This document shows positions 1 to 9,405 of a DNA stretch of 64,000 nt, in pieces. Where the stretch lies: contig NZ_JACCBU010000001.1 of assembly GCF_013407955.1 (NCBI RefSeq), positions 3,100,001 to 3,164,000 of the forward strand. Direction: 5' to 3'. The position numbers were made by a program, and so were the translations under genes. The notes under the pieces are model-generated. The model saw only the letters and a list, made by a program, of their open reading frames with translations, was not told the DNA's origin and ran no database searches. Origin of the DNA: Microlunatus parietis (GTDB taxonomy: Bacteria > Actinomycetota > Actinomycetes > Propionibacteriales > Propionibacteriaceae). Positions within the stretch are counted from its first letter, which is position 1. Every line of letters starts with the position of its first letter.

Positions 1-372
1 GGACAACGCGTCGTCGAAGAGCGGCAGCCGGTCGACCAGCAACGCGCCGAGGACGAAGATCACGGCCAGCAGCAGGCCGATCAGGATCGGGGCGAGGAAG
101 GTTCGCGCCCGGCTGCGCCGCGGGACGGGCCACAGGTCGACCGGGACCAGCAGGCCGCCGATCAGCCAGACCGCGGCGAGCGCCAGGGTGAGCCCGTAGA
201 AGCGGCCGCTGCCCTGCGGGCTGGCGAAGGACAGGTGCAGCAGGCCCGCGCCGGCGACCAGAACGGCCAGCACCACGATCCGGGCCAGAAAGGGACGCCG
301 GAGGAACAGCGGCCGGCGGGCGGGCCCGGAGGCGCCGGTCACCGGCACCCGCAGGCCAGACCGTTCGTCCAT
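1..372 (-). CDS. Polytopic membrane protein, possibly CPBP-family intramembrane protease (partial)
   Basis: This frame enters from the left edge and starts at the ATG complementary to 370-372, so only the first 124 codons are seen. After a basic N-terminus of about 25 residues there are three hydrophobic segments (around residues 31-50, 59-78 and 92-112), with RFYGLTLALAAVWLIGGLL in the second. The order (basic cytoplasmic tail, then helices joined by short Pro/Gly-rich turns) resembles actinobacterial CPBP-family intramembrane proteases. The catalytic EExxxR and HxxxN motifs would lie outside the window, so the family is an inference. Confidence 0.5.
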   Translation of the reverse strand, partial: MDERSGLRVPVTGASGPARRPLFLRRPFLARIVVLAVLVAGAGLLHLSFASPQGSGRFYGLTLALAAVWLIGGLLVPVDLWPVPRRSRARTFLAPILIGLLLAVIFVLGALLVDRLPLFDDALS

Positions 373-473
373 GGCGTGAACCTACCCGGCAACGGCCGCC
401 GATCACCGGCACCCCAGGGCCGGCCCGGACCCGGTTTCGGCTCGCACTGGTCCACCGGCAACGACTCTCCCCC

Positions 474-502
474 TTGACATGGAATGCAGTTCCGGATGAG
501 CT
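474..502 (+). promoter_or_regulatory. Possible promoter with consensus -35 box
   Basis: A perfect TTGACA lies at 474-479, just upstream of the sialidase gene. The position 17-18 bases downstream reads TGAGCT, a poor -10 box. The -35 match is unusual in this GC-rich DNA, but the promoter is weakly supported. Confidence 0.3.
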
Positions 503-537
503 GGCGGCGGCACCCCCTGGACGTCGGAGGAGATCAG

Positions 538-2322
538 ATGAACCGTCCAGCCCGGCTTCAGCTTCCCATGATGATCATCGGCCTGAGCCTCACCGCGGCC
601 CTGCTGACCGCCCTGCCCGCCCAGGCCAGACCCTCCGTCCGGGACTTCGAGTCCGACCCGGTCGGCTCGGTCCCGGCCGGCTGCTCGACGCCGGCAGGTC
701 GGACCGCCGCGACGGTGACCGACACCGAGGCCTACAGCGGCCGACAGTCGCTGGCGTTGACGGACTCGTCGGCCGACGCGCAGACGGTGATCATCTGTCC
801 CGGCGCCGAAGGGGACGGCCAGCAGCTCCGGTTCGCCGTCCGGCCCGAGACGCTGCCCAACGGCTTCCTGGTCTCGCTGCTCGGCACGTTCGTCGGCAAG
901 CCGGCCAGCGGGGTGCCGGTGTTCCAGGTGATGGTCCGGCCGGACGGCGGGCTGTCCTGGTACGACGGCCTCGGCTGGACCCAGATCGGCGCCGCCGGGA
1001 CCGTACCGGCCGGCTCCTGGAGCACCATGATCATCGAAGTGCCGCGGGGCCACGCGGAGGCCCGGGTCTTCGTGGGCGAGCGGGCCGGTCTCCGGTCCTT
1101 CGTCGGGGCGGCGGGCCCGGTCGGCGTCAGCCCGGTCGCGAGTGTGACCGGCTACCAGTTCGCCAGTGCCGGTACAAGGCCGGCCGGCGACGTGATCTTC
1201 GTCGACGACGTGGCCGTGGCCGACGGCACCGGAGCCGCGCCGAAGCCGCCCCAGCCGTTGATCAAGGTCGGCCGGCCGATGATCATCGACGAGACCGACG
1301 AGGGCCTGATGCAGATGCCGAACACGGCGGTCAGCGTGCCCCAGCCGGACGGCACCGAGGAGGTGCTGGTCTCGTACCCGGTGCACGGCGACACCGCCCA
1401 CGACACCGGCACGGCCTTGGCCTCCTCCCGTGATCAGGGCCGGACCTGGACGAACGCCGACGACCGGAATCCCTTCCCGAACGAGCAATCCTTCTACCTC
1501 AGCCGGCTTCGCAACGGCGACCTGCTGGCAGTCTCGTACCACACGTTCATGATCGACGAGCCCGGCAAGACCCAGGCCGAGGTGCCGACCGCCGTGTCCA
1601 AGGACGGCGGCCACACGTGGGTTCACCGGGCCGGCCGGATGACCGCGCCGCAGTCGATGAAGCCGATCTCCGACGCGACCAGCCGGCCCGGGCATCCGCT
1701 CGGCGGGTTCGTCCTGGTGCACCGGGTGATCGAGGACGACGACGGCACCCTCTACCAGTCCGGCTACGGTTTCTACGCCGAGGACCGGAAGTTCCGGCAG
1801 ATCATCCTGGCCTCGACCGACGGCGGCGAGAACTGGACCGTCCGTGGCACCGTGGCCGCCGCCCTCCCGGACCGCCAGAACTACGAGTGCCTCTGCGAGG
1901 CGGCGATCGCTCGGACCAAGGACGGTTCACTGCTGGCCGTGATGCGCACCGGCAGCTACCAGCCGCTGTACCAGGCTCGATCGACCGACGACGGAGCCAC
2001 CTGGAGCACGCCGGTGCCGGTCCTGGCCGGGCCGGACCGGCTGCCGGTGGTCAGCGTCTTCCCGGATCTGATCCTGCTCGACAACGGGACGCTGGCTCTC
2101 TATGTCGGCCGACCCGGCCAGGCCATGCTCGCCTCGCCCGACGGCAACGGACGATCATGGTCGGCGCCGGTGATGGTGGACTACCTGAACTCCGGCAACG
2201 GCACTCAGCTGCCGATCGGGCGGAACCGGCTGCTCGCCTTCGGTGATCGCGGTGCCGAGTGGACCCCGAACACCCCGGCCCACAAGGCGGTCTGGGCCAG
2301 GGTCATCACCGTCGGTCGGTGA
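538..2322 (+). CDS. Secreted sialidase-like BNR/Asp-box protein
   Basis: A 594-residue exported protein of the exo-alpha-sialidase (six-bladed propeller) superfamily. The first 30 residues are a Sec-type signal peptide ending ALPAQA. Residues 35-220 form a laminin-G/concanavalin-like domain ending at a linker near residue 245. The propeller follows, with five Asp boxes about 60 residues apart: SRDQGRTW, SKDGGHTW, STDGGENW, STDDGATW and SPDGNGRSW. The family removes terminal sialic acid or related sugars, or only binds glycans; substrate cannot be read here. The ATG at 538 is preferred over one at 484 because GGAGGAGAT sits just before it. It is convergent with, and abuts, the next gene. Confidence 0.85.
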   Translation: MNRPARLQLPMMIIGLSLTAALLTALPAQARPSVRDFESDPVGSVPAGCSTPAGRTAATVTDTEAYSGRQSLALTDSSADAQTVIICPGAEGDGQQLRFAVRPETLPNGFLVSLLGTFVGKPASGVPVFQVMVRPDGGLSWYDGLGWTQIGAAGTVPAGSWSTMIIEVPRGHAEARVFVGERAGLRSFVGAAGPVGVSPVASVTGYQFASAGTRPAGDVIFVDDVAVADGTGAAPKPPQPLIKVGRPMIIDETDEGLMQMPNTAVSVPQPDGTEEVLVSYPVHGDTAHDTGTALASSRDQGRTWTNADDRNPFPNEQSFYLSRLRNGDLLAVSYHTFMIDEPGKTQAEVPTAVSKDGGHTWVHRAGRMTAPQSMKPISDATSRPGHPLGGFVLVHRVIEDDDGTLYQSGYGFYAEDRKFRQIILASTDGGENWTVRGTVAAALPDRQNYECLCEAAIARTKDGSLLAVMRTGSYQPLYQARSTDDGATWSTPVPVLAGPDRLPVVSVFPDLILLDNGTLALYVGRPGQAMLASPDGNGRSWSAPVMVDYLNSGNGTQLPIGRNRLLAFGDRGAEWTPNTPAHKAVWARVITVGR

Positions 2323-3288
2323 TCATGGCCGATTGGTGATCATGGACAGTGCCTTTCTGATCACGGCGACGGGTCGGGCCAGTTCGCCGCTCTGACCGCT
2401 GACGACGAGCCAGCGCACCTGCCCGGTGGCCTGCGTGATCGTGTGCCAGCAGAGCCGGACCCGGAACTCGGCGTCGCCGCGGAGCCCGTGCCCGGCGGCG
2501 ACGGCGGCCAGGTCCGGCTCCGGAAAGAGGATCCCGATCAGCGTGAGGTCGGCTTCGGCCGAACTCGCATTCCACATCCCCCAGTCGATCAGTCCCGTCA
2601 CGGACAGCTCGGGATCGACGAACACGTGCTCGGCGGAGAGATCGCCGTGACACAGCACCGGCGGGTCCTCGAGGGGGACGACGTCGCTACGGACGAACTC
2701 GAGGACGCTGTCGACCTCCGCCGCGGACAGCCCGGCCGTGATCAGGTGTTGGGTGTCGTCGGCGACGGCGGCCTGATAGCGGCGCCGGTCCGGCTCCGGC
2801 TCGGCCCACCGACCATGATCATCGGGCCGGCCGGTGCCCGGCATCGCGACCTCGTGCAGGATGCGCAGGGCACGACCGAGTCCCGTCAGGGCGGTCGCCC
2901 GTCGTTCGGGCGACAGGGTCGGCAGGACGTATCGAAGCTGGCGGCCCGGTGCCTCCCGCAGCACCATCGCCGCCCGCTCGCCGTCGGGCGTCTCGAGGCG
3001 TTCCACCGCGAGGACCTCGGGCACCGGCACCCCGCCGGCCCGGGCCTGCTCCATCGCCCAGGCTTCCTGGCCGACCTTCTGCGGCGGTGCGTCGGGCCAG
3101 GCCGCGCGCAGATAGACCGCCGACCCGCCGTCGAGGTGGACCCGGTGCACCTCGTACTCGTCGCCCCTGATCAGCCGCTCGGTGCCAGCGACCTTGCCCT
3201 GCATGGCACGCCCGACGACGCTGCTGATCACTGCTTCGGGCACGGCGTACCGGCCGTGCAGTTCGTTGACGTACGTTGCTCGATCCAT
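2323..3288 (-). CDS. APH-family phosphotransferase
   Basis: A 321-residue protein of the aminoglycoside/choline/homoserine-kinase-like fold. The catalytic loop LCHGDLSAEHVFVDPE and the metal-binding LIDWGMW are both present in the C-lobe, as required for ATP-dependent phosphorylation of a small hydroxyl substrate. The N-lobe includes a strand with VYLRAAWP. The start at the ATG opposite 3286-3288 is chosen because GGGAGAG lies 6 bases before it; the frame stays open further upstream without family similarity. Antibiotic resistance cannot be inferred from the fold. Its stop codon directly abuts the stop of the sialidase-like gene. Confidence 0.8.
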   Translation of the reverse strand: MDRATYVNELHGRYAVPEAVISSVVGRAMQGKVAGTERLIRGDEYEVHRVHLDGGSAVYLRAAWPDAPPQKVGQEAWAMEQARAGGVPVPEVLAVERLETPDGERAAMVLREAPGRQLRYVLPTLSPERRATALTGLGRALRILHEVAMPGTGRPDDHGRWAEPEPDRRRYQAAVADDTQHLITAGLSAAEVDSVLEFVRSDVVPLEDPPVLCHGDLSAEHVFVDPELSVTGLIDWGMWNASSAEADLTLIGILFPEPDLAAVAAGHGLRGDAEFRVRLCWHTITQATGQVRWLVVSGQSGELARPVAVIRKALSMITNRP

Positions 3289-3429
3289 GATGGCTCTCCC
3301 TCTCGACGGAGCCCGCCGTCCGGGCTCACTGATCGGGGAGAGCACCCTCGGAGCAACCTGAAGGCCTCCCTCCATAGTGCTATCACTCCGGATCGGCCGC
3401 CTGCAAGAGGCCGCACGGTGATCACCACG

Positions 3430-3442
3430 TAGGGTCGTGATC
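3430..3442 (+). promoter_or_regulatory. Leaderless-type -10 box for the SRPBCC gene
   Basis: TAGGGT at 3430-3435 is followed by exactly 7 bases and the ATG at 3443. Transcription would start on or next to the start codon, so no ribosome binding site is needed. Confidence 0.6.
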
Positions 3443-3907
3443 ATGCGCGACGCCGTATCCCTGTGGATCGATGCTCCGCCGCTGGGCGTGTGGGCGCTGG
3501 TCAGCGACGTGACCAAGATCGGCCGGTTCAGCCCGGAGACGTTCGAGGCGGAGTGGCTGGACGATGCGACCGGGCCGGCAGTCGGCGTCCGCTTCCGCGG
3601 TCACGTCAAACGCAACGGCAAGGGTCCGGTCTACTGGAGCACCTGCCGGATCGTCGCGTGCGAGCCCGGCCGGGAGTTCGCCTTCGTCGTCGGCGTCGGT
3701 GACACGTCGCTGAACACCTGGCGCTACCGGTTCGAGCCGAAGGACGGCGGCACCACCGTGACCGAGTCGTACGAGCTCGCGGACCGGCGCGGGACCCGGA
3801 TCTACTGGACGCTGGTGGGCCGGTGGCGCGGCCGCACGAACCGGGCCGGCATGCGGACCACGTTGGAGCGGATCAAGGCGGTCGCCGAGGGATCCCGACC
3901 GGCCTGA
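3443..3907 (+). CDS. SRPBCC (START-like) small-ligand-binding protein
   Basis: A 154-residue single-domain protein of the polyketide-cyclase/dehydrase-like SRPBCC superfamily. The N-terminal strand SLWIDAPPLGVWALVSDVTK is followed by the RFSPETFEAEW segment, the R-R-NGKGPVYW strand and the long C-terminal helix that closes the hydrophobic pocket. The family binds lipids or polyketide-like ligands, and the ligand here is unknown. A GTG lies 6 bases upstream in frame, but the ATG fits both the AGGG at 3431-3434 and the leaderless spacing. It is followed after 27 bases by the Gfo/Idh gene, which has its own -10-like box. Confidence 0.8.
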   Translation: MRDAVSLWIDAPPLGVWALVSDVTKIGRFSPETFEAEWLDDATGPAVGVRFRGHVKRNGKGPVYWSTCRIVACEPGREFAFVVGVGDTSLNTWRYRFEPKDGGTTVTESYELADRRGTRIYWTLVGRWRGRTNRAGMRTTLERIKAVAEGSRPA

Positions 3908-3921
3908 GTCGTGGAGTCGGC

Positions 3922-3934
3922 GATAATCGGCCGC
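3922..3934 (+). promoter_or_regulatory. Leaderless-type -10 box for the Gfo/Idh gene
   Basis: GATAAT at 3922-3927 lies 7 bases before the ATG at 3935. This is the same arrangement as at the preceding gene. Confidence 0.55.
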
Positions 3935-4948
3935 ATGGCGTCGGAGCAGCAACAGGACCGCGAGATTCGGTGGGGCATCGTCGGGCCCGGCGGCATCGCC
4001 GGGAAGGTGATCAAGGACTTCCCGTACGTCCCGCACGCGCGGGCGGTCGCGGTGGCGTCCCGGTCCCAGCAGCGGGCGGACGCGTTTGCCGCCGAGCACG
4101 GACTGCCGCTGGCGTATGGGAGCTATCGCGAGTTGATCATGAGCGACGAGGTCGACGCACTCTACATCGCAACGCCCCATCCGCAGCATCGTGATCTTGC
4201 GATCGCCGCCGCCGAGGCCGGGAAGGCCGTGCTGGTGGAGAAGTCGTTCGCCGCTACGGCGGTCGGCGCGCAGAAGATGATCACTGCGGCCCGCGCGCAC
4301 GGTGTGTTCGCGATGGAGGCGATGTGGACCCGGTTCCAGCCGGCCATCGTCGCGGTCCGGGAGCTGGTCGACGCCGGCGCGATCGGTGAGGTGCGGCAGG
4401 TCCAGGCCGATCTCGGCGTCAACCGGCCGTACGATCCCGCGGACCGGCTCTACGACCCGGCCCAGGGCGGCGGTGCAGCGCTCGACCTCGGCGTGTACGT
4501 GGTGTCGCTGGCGCTCTACTTCCTCGGCCGGCCGGACACGATCAACGCCCGCGGCTCACTCGCCCCCACCGGCGTCGACGCCGACGCCGCGCTCCTGCTC
4601 GGTTACCAGGACGGCCGGGTCGCGTCCTTGATCACCACGCTGCGGCACCAGACCCCGGGCGCCGCCCGGCTGACCGGGACCGAGGGCTGGATCGACATTC
4701 TGCCGCGGTTCCACCACCCGTCCGCGTTCGTGATCACCCGCGCCGGCCAGGAACCCGAGCGGATCGAGCGGCCGCAGACCGGCGGCGGCTACTGCCACGA
4801 GTTGATCGAGGTCACCGAAGGTATCCGGGCCGGCCGGACCGAGAGTTCGATCATGCCGCTGGACGACACCCTGGCCGTCCAGGAGACGCTGGAGGAGGCT
4901 TGCCGCCAGCTCGGCGTCGAGCACCGCGAAGATGATCATGTTCTGTGA
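3935..4948 (+). CDS. Gfo/Idh/MocA-family NAD(P)-dependent oxidoreductase
   Basis: A 337-residue dehydrogenase. The N-terminal Rossmann fold has WGIVGPGGIAGKVIKDF and the family segment ALYIATPHPQHRD. The C-terminal alpha/beta domain has GGAALDLGVYVV, the usual GGGALLDIGCY-like active-site helix. The common EKP motif reads EKS (VLVEKSF), a substitution seen in trans-dihydrodiol dehydrogenase-like members. The family oxidises sugars, inositols or dihydrodiols; substrate unknown. An in-frame GTG lies 24 bases upstream, but the ATG at 3935 fits a leaderless -10 box. The 3' end overlaps the next gene by 17 bases. Confidence 0.85.
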   Translation: MASEQQQDREIRWGIVGPGGIAGKVIKDFPYVPHARAVAVASRSQQRADAFAAEHGLPLAYGSYRELIMSDEVDALYIATPHPQHRDLAIAAAEAGKAVLVEKSFAATAVGAQKMITAARAHGVFAMEAMWTRFQPAIVAVRELVDAGAIGEVRQVQADLGVNRPYDPADRLYDPAQGGGAALDLGVYVVSLALYFLGRPDTINARGSLAPTGVDADAALLLGYQDGRVASLITTLRHQTPGAARLTGTEGWIDILPRFHHPSAFVITRAGQEPERIERPQTGGGYCHELIEVTEGIRAGRTESSIMPLDDTLAVQETLEEACRQLGVEHREDDHVL

Positions 4949-5459
4949 TCCACGCCGCGCGGCGGCACTCGGCCTGCTCGTCGGCGCCACCACCGCGCTG
5001 GTGGCCTCGGTCGGCTACCGGATCCTGCTGGAGACGACCGGCTACTTCGCTTGGCTGTCCCGCGAGGCGGCCGGTCTCGAATCGGTGTGGTTCCAGAAGG
5101 TGGGGTACGGCCTGCTCTTCTGGGCGTCCGATCCGATGGGCAGCCTCATGATCGCGGTGGCGCCGACCGCCGCGGCCGGCGGCCTGGCGGGGTTCGCGAT
5201 CGGCGCACTGGTGCAGCGGACCGGACGACGAACGGCGCTGCGATCCTGGCTGACCGGGATGCTGGTGTGCTGCCTGTGCGTCGCCGGAGTCGTGGCCGTT
5301 GCCCAAGGGCTGACGCATCCGGACTTCGTGTGGTCGCCGGACTCGGTGCCGATGTTGTGGATCCCGTGTCTGATCTTCGTCGTGACCGGCAGCGCGTTCA
5401 CCCTGTTGCTGCGCCGGCGAGTGCGGCGACTCGCTCCCTCGGTTCAGGCTTCGACGTAG
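4932..5459 (+). CDS. Four-helix membrane protein of unknown function
   Basis: A 175-residue hydrophobic protein with four predicted membrane segments (about residues 10-30, 70-92, 108-128 and 142-162) and a basic C-terminus [12 protein letters not shown]. No family is recognised. Two starts are possible within ATGATCATG at 4932 and 4938. It overlaps the Gfo/Idh gene, suggesting translational coupling. Its end overlaps the convergent recR by 16 bases. Confidence 0.65.
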   Translation: MIMFCDPRRAAALGLLVGATTALVASVGYRILLETTGYFAWLSREAAGLESVWFQKVGYGLLFWASDPMGSLMIAVAPTAAAGGLAGFAIGALVQRTGRRTALRSWLTGMLVCCLCVAGVVAVAQGLTHPDFVWSPDSVPMLWIPCLIFVVTGSAFTLLLRRRVRRLAPSVQAST

Positions 5460-6043
5460 CGGCGTCCCTCGAAGGCACGCCCCAGCGTCACCTCGTCGGC
5501 GTACTCCAGGTCGCCGCCCACCGGCAGCCCGCTGGCCAGCCGGCTGACCTTGACGCCCATCGGGATCAACAGCCGGCTCAGGTACGTCGCCGTCGCCTCA
5601 CCCTCGAGGTTCGGGTCGGTGGCCAGGATCACCTCGGTCACGGTGCCGTCGGCGAGCCGCTGGCAGAGCTCCCTGATCTTGATCTCGTTCGGCCCGATGC
5701 CGTCGATCGGGCTGATCGCACCGCCGAGCACGTGGTAGAGGCCGCGGAACTCGCGGGTGCGCTCGATCGCGACCACGTCCTTGGACTCCTCGACCACGCA
5801 GATCGTGGTCTGGTCCCGCCGGGCGTCGTTGCAGATCCGGCAGCGTTCGCCCTCGGAGACGTTGAAGCACACCTCGCAGAACTTGACCGTTTCCTTGACC
5901 CGGCGCAGCACGTCGGCCAGCCGCAGCACGTCCTCGGACTCCGCGGCCAGGATGTGGAACGCGATCCGTTGCGCGCCGCGCGGACCGATGCCCGGCAGCT
6001 GACCCAGCTCGTCGATCAGGTCCTGGACCGGTCCCTCGTACAC
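5444..6043 (-). CDS. recR: Recombination mediator protein RecR
   Basis: A 199-residue protein, the standard RecR length. It begins [20 protein letters not shown] with the helix-hairpin-helix motif [15 protein letters not shown]4 zinc finger follows ([16 protein letters not shown]). The Toprim domain has [14 protein letters not shown] and [18 protein letters not shown]. RecR works with RecO and RecF to load RecA on SSB-coated single-stranded gaps. The GTG at 6043 is chosen because GGGGGAGG stands 7 bases before it; the longer ATG frame adds a non-conserved tail. It is the last gene of the conserved dnaX-ybaB-recR cluster. Confidence 0.95.
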   Translation of the reverse strand: MYEGPVQDLIDELGQLPGIGPRGAQRIAFHILAAESEDVLRLADVLRRVKETVKFCEVCFNVSEGERCRICNDARRDQTTICVVEESKDVVAIERTREFRGLYHVLGGAISPIDGIGPNEIKIRELCQRLADGTVTEVILATDPNLEGEATATYLSRLLIPMGVKVSRLASGLPVGGDLEYADEVTLGRAFEGRRYVEA

Positions 6044-6071
6044 GGCTCGCCTCCCCCTGCGTCCGTACCGC

Positions 6072-6422
6072 TCAGAACGGCAGGCCGGGCAGCCCGGAAC
6101 CGCCCAGCCCCGATCCACCCAGTCCGCCGGCGAGCGGGCCGAGCTTGGCCGCCGCGCCCGCCTTCATCTTGTTGTTCGCGTCGCGGACCGCGGCGATGAT
6201 CAGGTCGGACAGCGTCTCGGTGTCCTCCGGGTCGACCGCCTCCGGCTTGATCGTCAGGCCGGTCAGTTCGCCCGCCCCGGTCAGCGTCGCGGTGACCAGG
6301 TCGCCGCCGGCCGAACCGGTGAACTCGGACTCGGCCAGTTCCTGCTGAGCCTGCATCAACTGCTGCTGCATCGCCTGGGCCTGCGCCAGCAGGCCGGACA
6401 TGTCGCCGCCTTCGGGGATCAT
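6072..6422 (-). CDS. ybaB: YbaB/EbfC family nucleoid-associated protein
   Basis: A 116-residue protein with the family signature [20 protein letters not shown], the amphipathic helix of the tweezer-like dimer. The beta strands [23 protein letters not shown] and the helix [16 protein letters not shown] follow. The Gly/Leu-rich tail [18 protein letters not shown] is typical of the actinobacterial form. The protein binds and compacts DNA. It lies between dnaX and recR, 28 bases before recR, as in most bacteria. Either the first ATG or the internal one (MSGLLAQ) could be used. Confidence 0.92.
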   Translation of the reverse strand: MIPEGGDMSGLLAQAQAMQQQLMQAQQELAESEFTGSAGGDLVTATLTGAGELTGLTIKPEAVDPEDTETLSDLIIAAVRDANNKMKAGAAAKLGPLAGGLGGSGLGGSGLPGLPF

Positions 6423-6462
6423 CAGGGACCGCTCCGTTTCTCTGGGTGTCGTGCTGACAAGA

Positions 6463-8769
6463 CTAGTGCGCGGCGTCCGACGGTTCCTCGGCGATGATCT
6501 CCGCGCCGAGGTGTCGCTGCAGCAGTTCGGTGTGGGACTGCGTGTCCTCGATCAGCACCGTGTCGTCCCGGTTGGCGGCCGCGTCGCGATCGTCCTCGGC
6601 ATCGTCGTCCTCGGGCTGGGCCGGCCCACTCCTCCGGGTCGGCCGGATCTGCTCCCGGGCCCGGTCCAGGACGGCCTGGTCGACCGGAGTCCCGGGGCTC
6701 GATCCGGGCAGGCTCGCCGGCGTGGGCCAGTCCGCCGCCGGGGAGTCCGGAGCCTGCGCGGACGGTTCCGGAGCCGCCGGACTCGGGGCCTGAGCCGCCG
6801 GCGGTCCGGGATTGCTCGGCCCGTCTTGCGGTACGGGAGCGGCGGTGCCCGTCGGAGCCGCCGGCGGCGCCGGCGGCGCCGGCGGCGGACTGACCGTATT
6901 GCCGCCACCCGGGTTCGCGCCCGGATCGACGATCGCCTCGACCCGCAACTCCGCCCCGAGCACCTGGACCAGCGCGTCGGACAGGATGTCCTCGTTGCCG
7001 CCGCGGGTGAAGCTGTCCCGGGCACCGGCGTTGGTCATCCCCAACACCAGCACGTTGTCCCGCAGGTCGATCACCTGGGCGTTCTGACTGAGCAGGATCC
7101 AGGTGAACCGGCGCTTGCCCTTGATCTCCTCGAGCACCTCCGGCCACAGCCGGCGCACGTCCGCCGCGGCCAGCCCGCCGGGCGGCTGCGGCTCGGGCGC
7201 CGCGGCCGGCGGCGGCGCAGAAACCGCGGCCGGGGTCGGTTCGGGCGGCGTCGGCTGCCCCGGCGCCGCGGCCGAGGACGGAACTGTCGGAGCCGGCGAC
7301 GCTTGGGTGGGCGGCGGCTGGCTCGCAGCCGGCTGGCTTGCTGCCGGCTGGGGGGCTGCCGTCTGGGCGGGCGCCGGCTGAGTCGGAACGGTCTGAGTCG
7401 GAGCTGCCTGAGCCGGGGCTGCCTGAGCCGGGGCCGCGGCGGGCTGGACCTGGGGCGCCGGGGCCGGGCTCGCCGCCGGAGCGCCGGGGTCGCCCATCCC
7501 GATCCGGCGCTCCAACCGGTCCAGCCGCGCGTGCACGCCGCGATCGTCGACGTCGGCGCCGGGCAGCAAGACCCGCGCGCACATCAGCTCCAGGTGCAGC
7601 CGTGGCGCGGTCGTACCCCTCATGTCGGTCAGCCCGACCGCGATCACCTCGGCGGCGCGGGTCAGTTCGCCCGGGCCGAGGGCCGCCGCCTGCGAGGCCA
7701 ACCGTTCCGCCTGATCGCCGGAGACGTCGACCAGCCCGGACGACAGCGCGTTCGGCACGGCGGCCACGATGACCAGGTCGCGCAGCCGGCGCAGCAGGTC
7801 CTCGGCGAACCGGCGCGGGTCCTGGCCGACCTCGATCACCTTGTCCACGCAGGAGAAGACGCCGCCCGCGTCGCCGGCCGCGAACGCGTCCAGGAACTCG
7901 TCCAGCAGCGAGTCCGGCGTGTAGCCGAGCAGCGCCGCCGCGTGCCCGTACGACACCCCGGTGGCGTCGGCGCCACCCAGAAGTTGATCAAGAACCGACA
8001 GCGAGTCCCGGACCGAGCCCGCGCCGGCCCGGACCACCAGCGGCAGCACGGCCGGCTCGACCGCGATCCCCTCCGCCTCGCACAGCTTCGCCAGGTAGGC
8101 GGACAGGGTCTTCGGCGGCACCAGCCGGAACGGGTAGTGGTGGGTCCGGGACCGGATGGTGCCGATCACCTTCTCCGGCTCGGTGGTCGCGAAGATGAAC
8201 TTGACGTGCGGCGGCGGTTCCTCGACCAACTTCAGCAGCGCGTTGAAGCCGGCCGTCGTGACCATGTGCGCCTCGTCGACGATGTAGATCTTGTAGCGGC
8301 TGCTGACCGGCGAGAAGAACGCCCGCTCGCGCAGATCGCGGGCGTCGTCGACACCGCCGTGGCTCGCCGCGTCGATCTCGATCACGTCGATGCTGCCGGG
8401 ACCGCCGGTGGCCAGGTCGCGGCAGGACCGGCACTCCCCGCACGGCTCGGCGATCGGTCCCTGCTCGCAGTTCAGCGCGCGGGCGAGGATCCGGGCCGAG
8501 GTCGTCTTGCCGCAGCCGCGCGGGCCGGAGAACAGGTAGGCGTGGTTGACCCGGTTGTTGGTCAGCGCCCGCTGCAGCGGCGCCGTCACGTGGTCCTGCC
8601 CGATCACGTCCGCGAACGTGTCCGGCCGGTAGCGCCGGTAGAGCGCGAGCTGCGCCACCGACTGCACCCGTACCGCAGCAGGTTCGTCGAACAGAACCTC
8701 GTCCTGTCCGGAGCCCTCGTCGATCCCTGCCTCGTCCACAGACTGCACCTTAGTGTCTGCCGCCGACAC
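6463..8769 (-). CDS. dnaX: DNA polymerase III subunits gamma and tau
   Basis: A 768-residue clamp-loader ATPase. After an unusual 40-residue acidic N-terminal extension comes [18 protein letters not shown]. Walker A is [14 protein letters not shown], the zinc site C-ECRSC follows, Walker B/DEAD is YIVDEAHM, and sensor 1 is FIFATTEP. Residues 370-500 are collar domain, then a long Pro/Ala/Gln repeat-rich linker (positions 7180-7470), then the tau C-terminal region with the DnaE-binding part. The only clear ribosome site, AGGAGG, is 11 bases before GTG 8769, which sits in the loop of a 12-bp hairpin. The GTG at 8747 is an alternative start. Confidence 0.94.
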   Translation of the reverse strand: MSAADTKVQSVDEAGIDEGSGQDEVLFDEPAAVRVQSVAQLALYRRYRPDTFADVIGQDHVTAPLQRALTNNRVNHAYLFSGPRGCGKTTSARILARALNCEQGPIAEPCGECRSCRDLATGGPGSIDVIEIDAASHGGVDDARDLRERAFFSPVSSRYKIYIVDEAHMVTTAGFNALLKLVEEPPPHVKFIFATTEPEKVIGTIRSRTHHYPFRLVPPKTLSAYLAKLCEAEGIAVEPAVLPLVVRAGAGSVRDSLSVLDQLLGGADATGVSYGHAAALLGYTPDSLLDEFLDAFAAGDAGGVFSCVDKVIEVGQDPRRFAEDLLRRLRDLVIVAAVPNALSSGLVDVSGDQAERLASQAAALGPGELTRAAEVIAVGLTDMRGTTAPRLHLELMCARVLLPGADVDDRGVHARLDRLERRIGMGDPGAPAASPAPAPQVQPAAAPAQAAPAQAAPTQTVPTQPAPAQTAAPQPAASQPAASQPPPTQASPAPTVPSSAAAPGQPTPPEPTPAAVSAPPPAAAPEPQPPGGLAAADVRRLWPEVLEEIKGKRRFTWILLSQNAQVIDLRDNVLVLGMTNAGARDSFTRGGNEDILSDALVQVLGAELRVEAIVDPGANPGGGNTVSPPPAPPAPPAAPTGTAAPVPQDGPSNPGPPAAQAPSPAAPEPSAQAPDSPAADWPTPASLPGSSPGTPVDQAVLDRAREQIRPTRRSGPAQPEDDDAEDDRDAAANRDDTVLIEDTQSHTELLQRHLGAEIIAEEPSDAAH

Positions 8770-8781
8770 TCGGCGGCAGAC
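8755..8781 (-). promoter_or_regulatory. Perfect 12-bp hairpin over the dnaX start codon
   Basis: GTCTGCCGCCGA (8755-8766) and its complement (8770-8781) flank a three-base loop that is exactly the GTG start codon of dnaX on the minus strand. The upper arm touches the AGGAGGT ribosome site at 8781-8787, which also overlaps the TAG stop of the upstream gene. It could control dnaX translation or be a terminator-like structure. Confidence 0.7.
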
Positions 8782-8784
8782 CTC

Positions 8785-9342
8785 CTAGAGCTCGTACCGC
8801 ATCAGGGTCACGCCGTTGGAGAACCCGGTGACCTCGGCCAGCTTCAGGTCGTGCCGGCCGTCGAACAGCCGCGTACCCCTGCCCCGGGTCACCGGGCAGA
8901 CGAGCATCCGTACCTCGTCGACGACACCGGCTTCCAGCAGGGAGTGCAGCAGCGTCAGGCTCCCGAACAGCCAGAGATCCTGGCCGTCCTGCTGCTTGAG
9001 GTCGCGGATCGTGGCGATCGGGTCGCGCATCACGGTCGCGGGCGAGAAGTCGCCCCAGGGTGCCTCGGTCAGGGTGGTCGAGGCGACGTACTTGGTCAGG
9101 TTGTTCAGCTTCTCGCCGTACTCGCCCTGGTCCTCGGCGGTCGCCCAGCCCGTGGACTGGGCGTACGTGTTCGCACCGAGGATCATCGTGTCGATCCCGT
9201 CCAGCAGACCCATCACGGCCGCCTTGTAAGCCGGGTCACTGGTCTCCGAGAAGGGTTCGACGGACACGAAACCCAGGCCGCCGTCCTCCTCGGCCACGAT
9301 GTTGTCGACGGTGATCCACTGCTGAACGATGAGCTTGCGCAT
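8785..9342 (-). CDS. Dihydrofolate reductase-family (RibD C-terminal-like) protein
   Basis: A 185-residue protein of the DHFR/RibD_C fold. It begins MRKLIVQQWITVDNIVAEEDG, with the family segments MILGANTYAQ, DLWLFGSLTLLHSLLEAGVVDEVRMLVCPV and a G-RLFDG strand. The family uses NADPH to reduce pterin or pyrimidine-like substrates; actinobacterial paralogues of this size have no assigned role. The start has GGAGGAAG 5 bases upstream. Its stop codon overlaps the dnaX ribosome site, so the two genes may be translated together. It is not part of the usual dnaX cluster. Confidence 0.85.
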   Translation of the reverse strand: MRKLIVQQWITVDNIVAEEDGGLGFVSVEPFSETSDPAYKAAVMGLLDGIDTMILGANTYAQSTGWATAEDQGEYGEKLNNLTKYVASTTLTEAPWGDFSPATVMRDPIATIRDLKQQDGQDLWLFGSLTLLHSLLEAGVVDEVRMLVCPVTRGRGTRLFDGRHDLKLAEVTGFSNGVTLMRYEL

Positions 9343-9405
9343 GACTTCCTCCGGTGTGTTCCGGCGCGGCCACGGTGGCCGCCGCTCACCCCGGGAACGG
9401 AGCCG

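Noticed and set aside
2323-3516. A longer start for the APH-type kinase at 3516
   Set aside because: The extra 76 residues are low-complexity and Arg-rich, antisense to the next gene's start, and a good ribosome site precedes the ATG at 3288.
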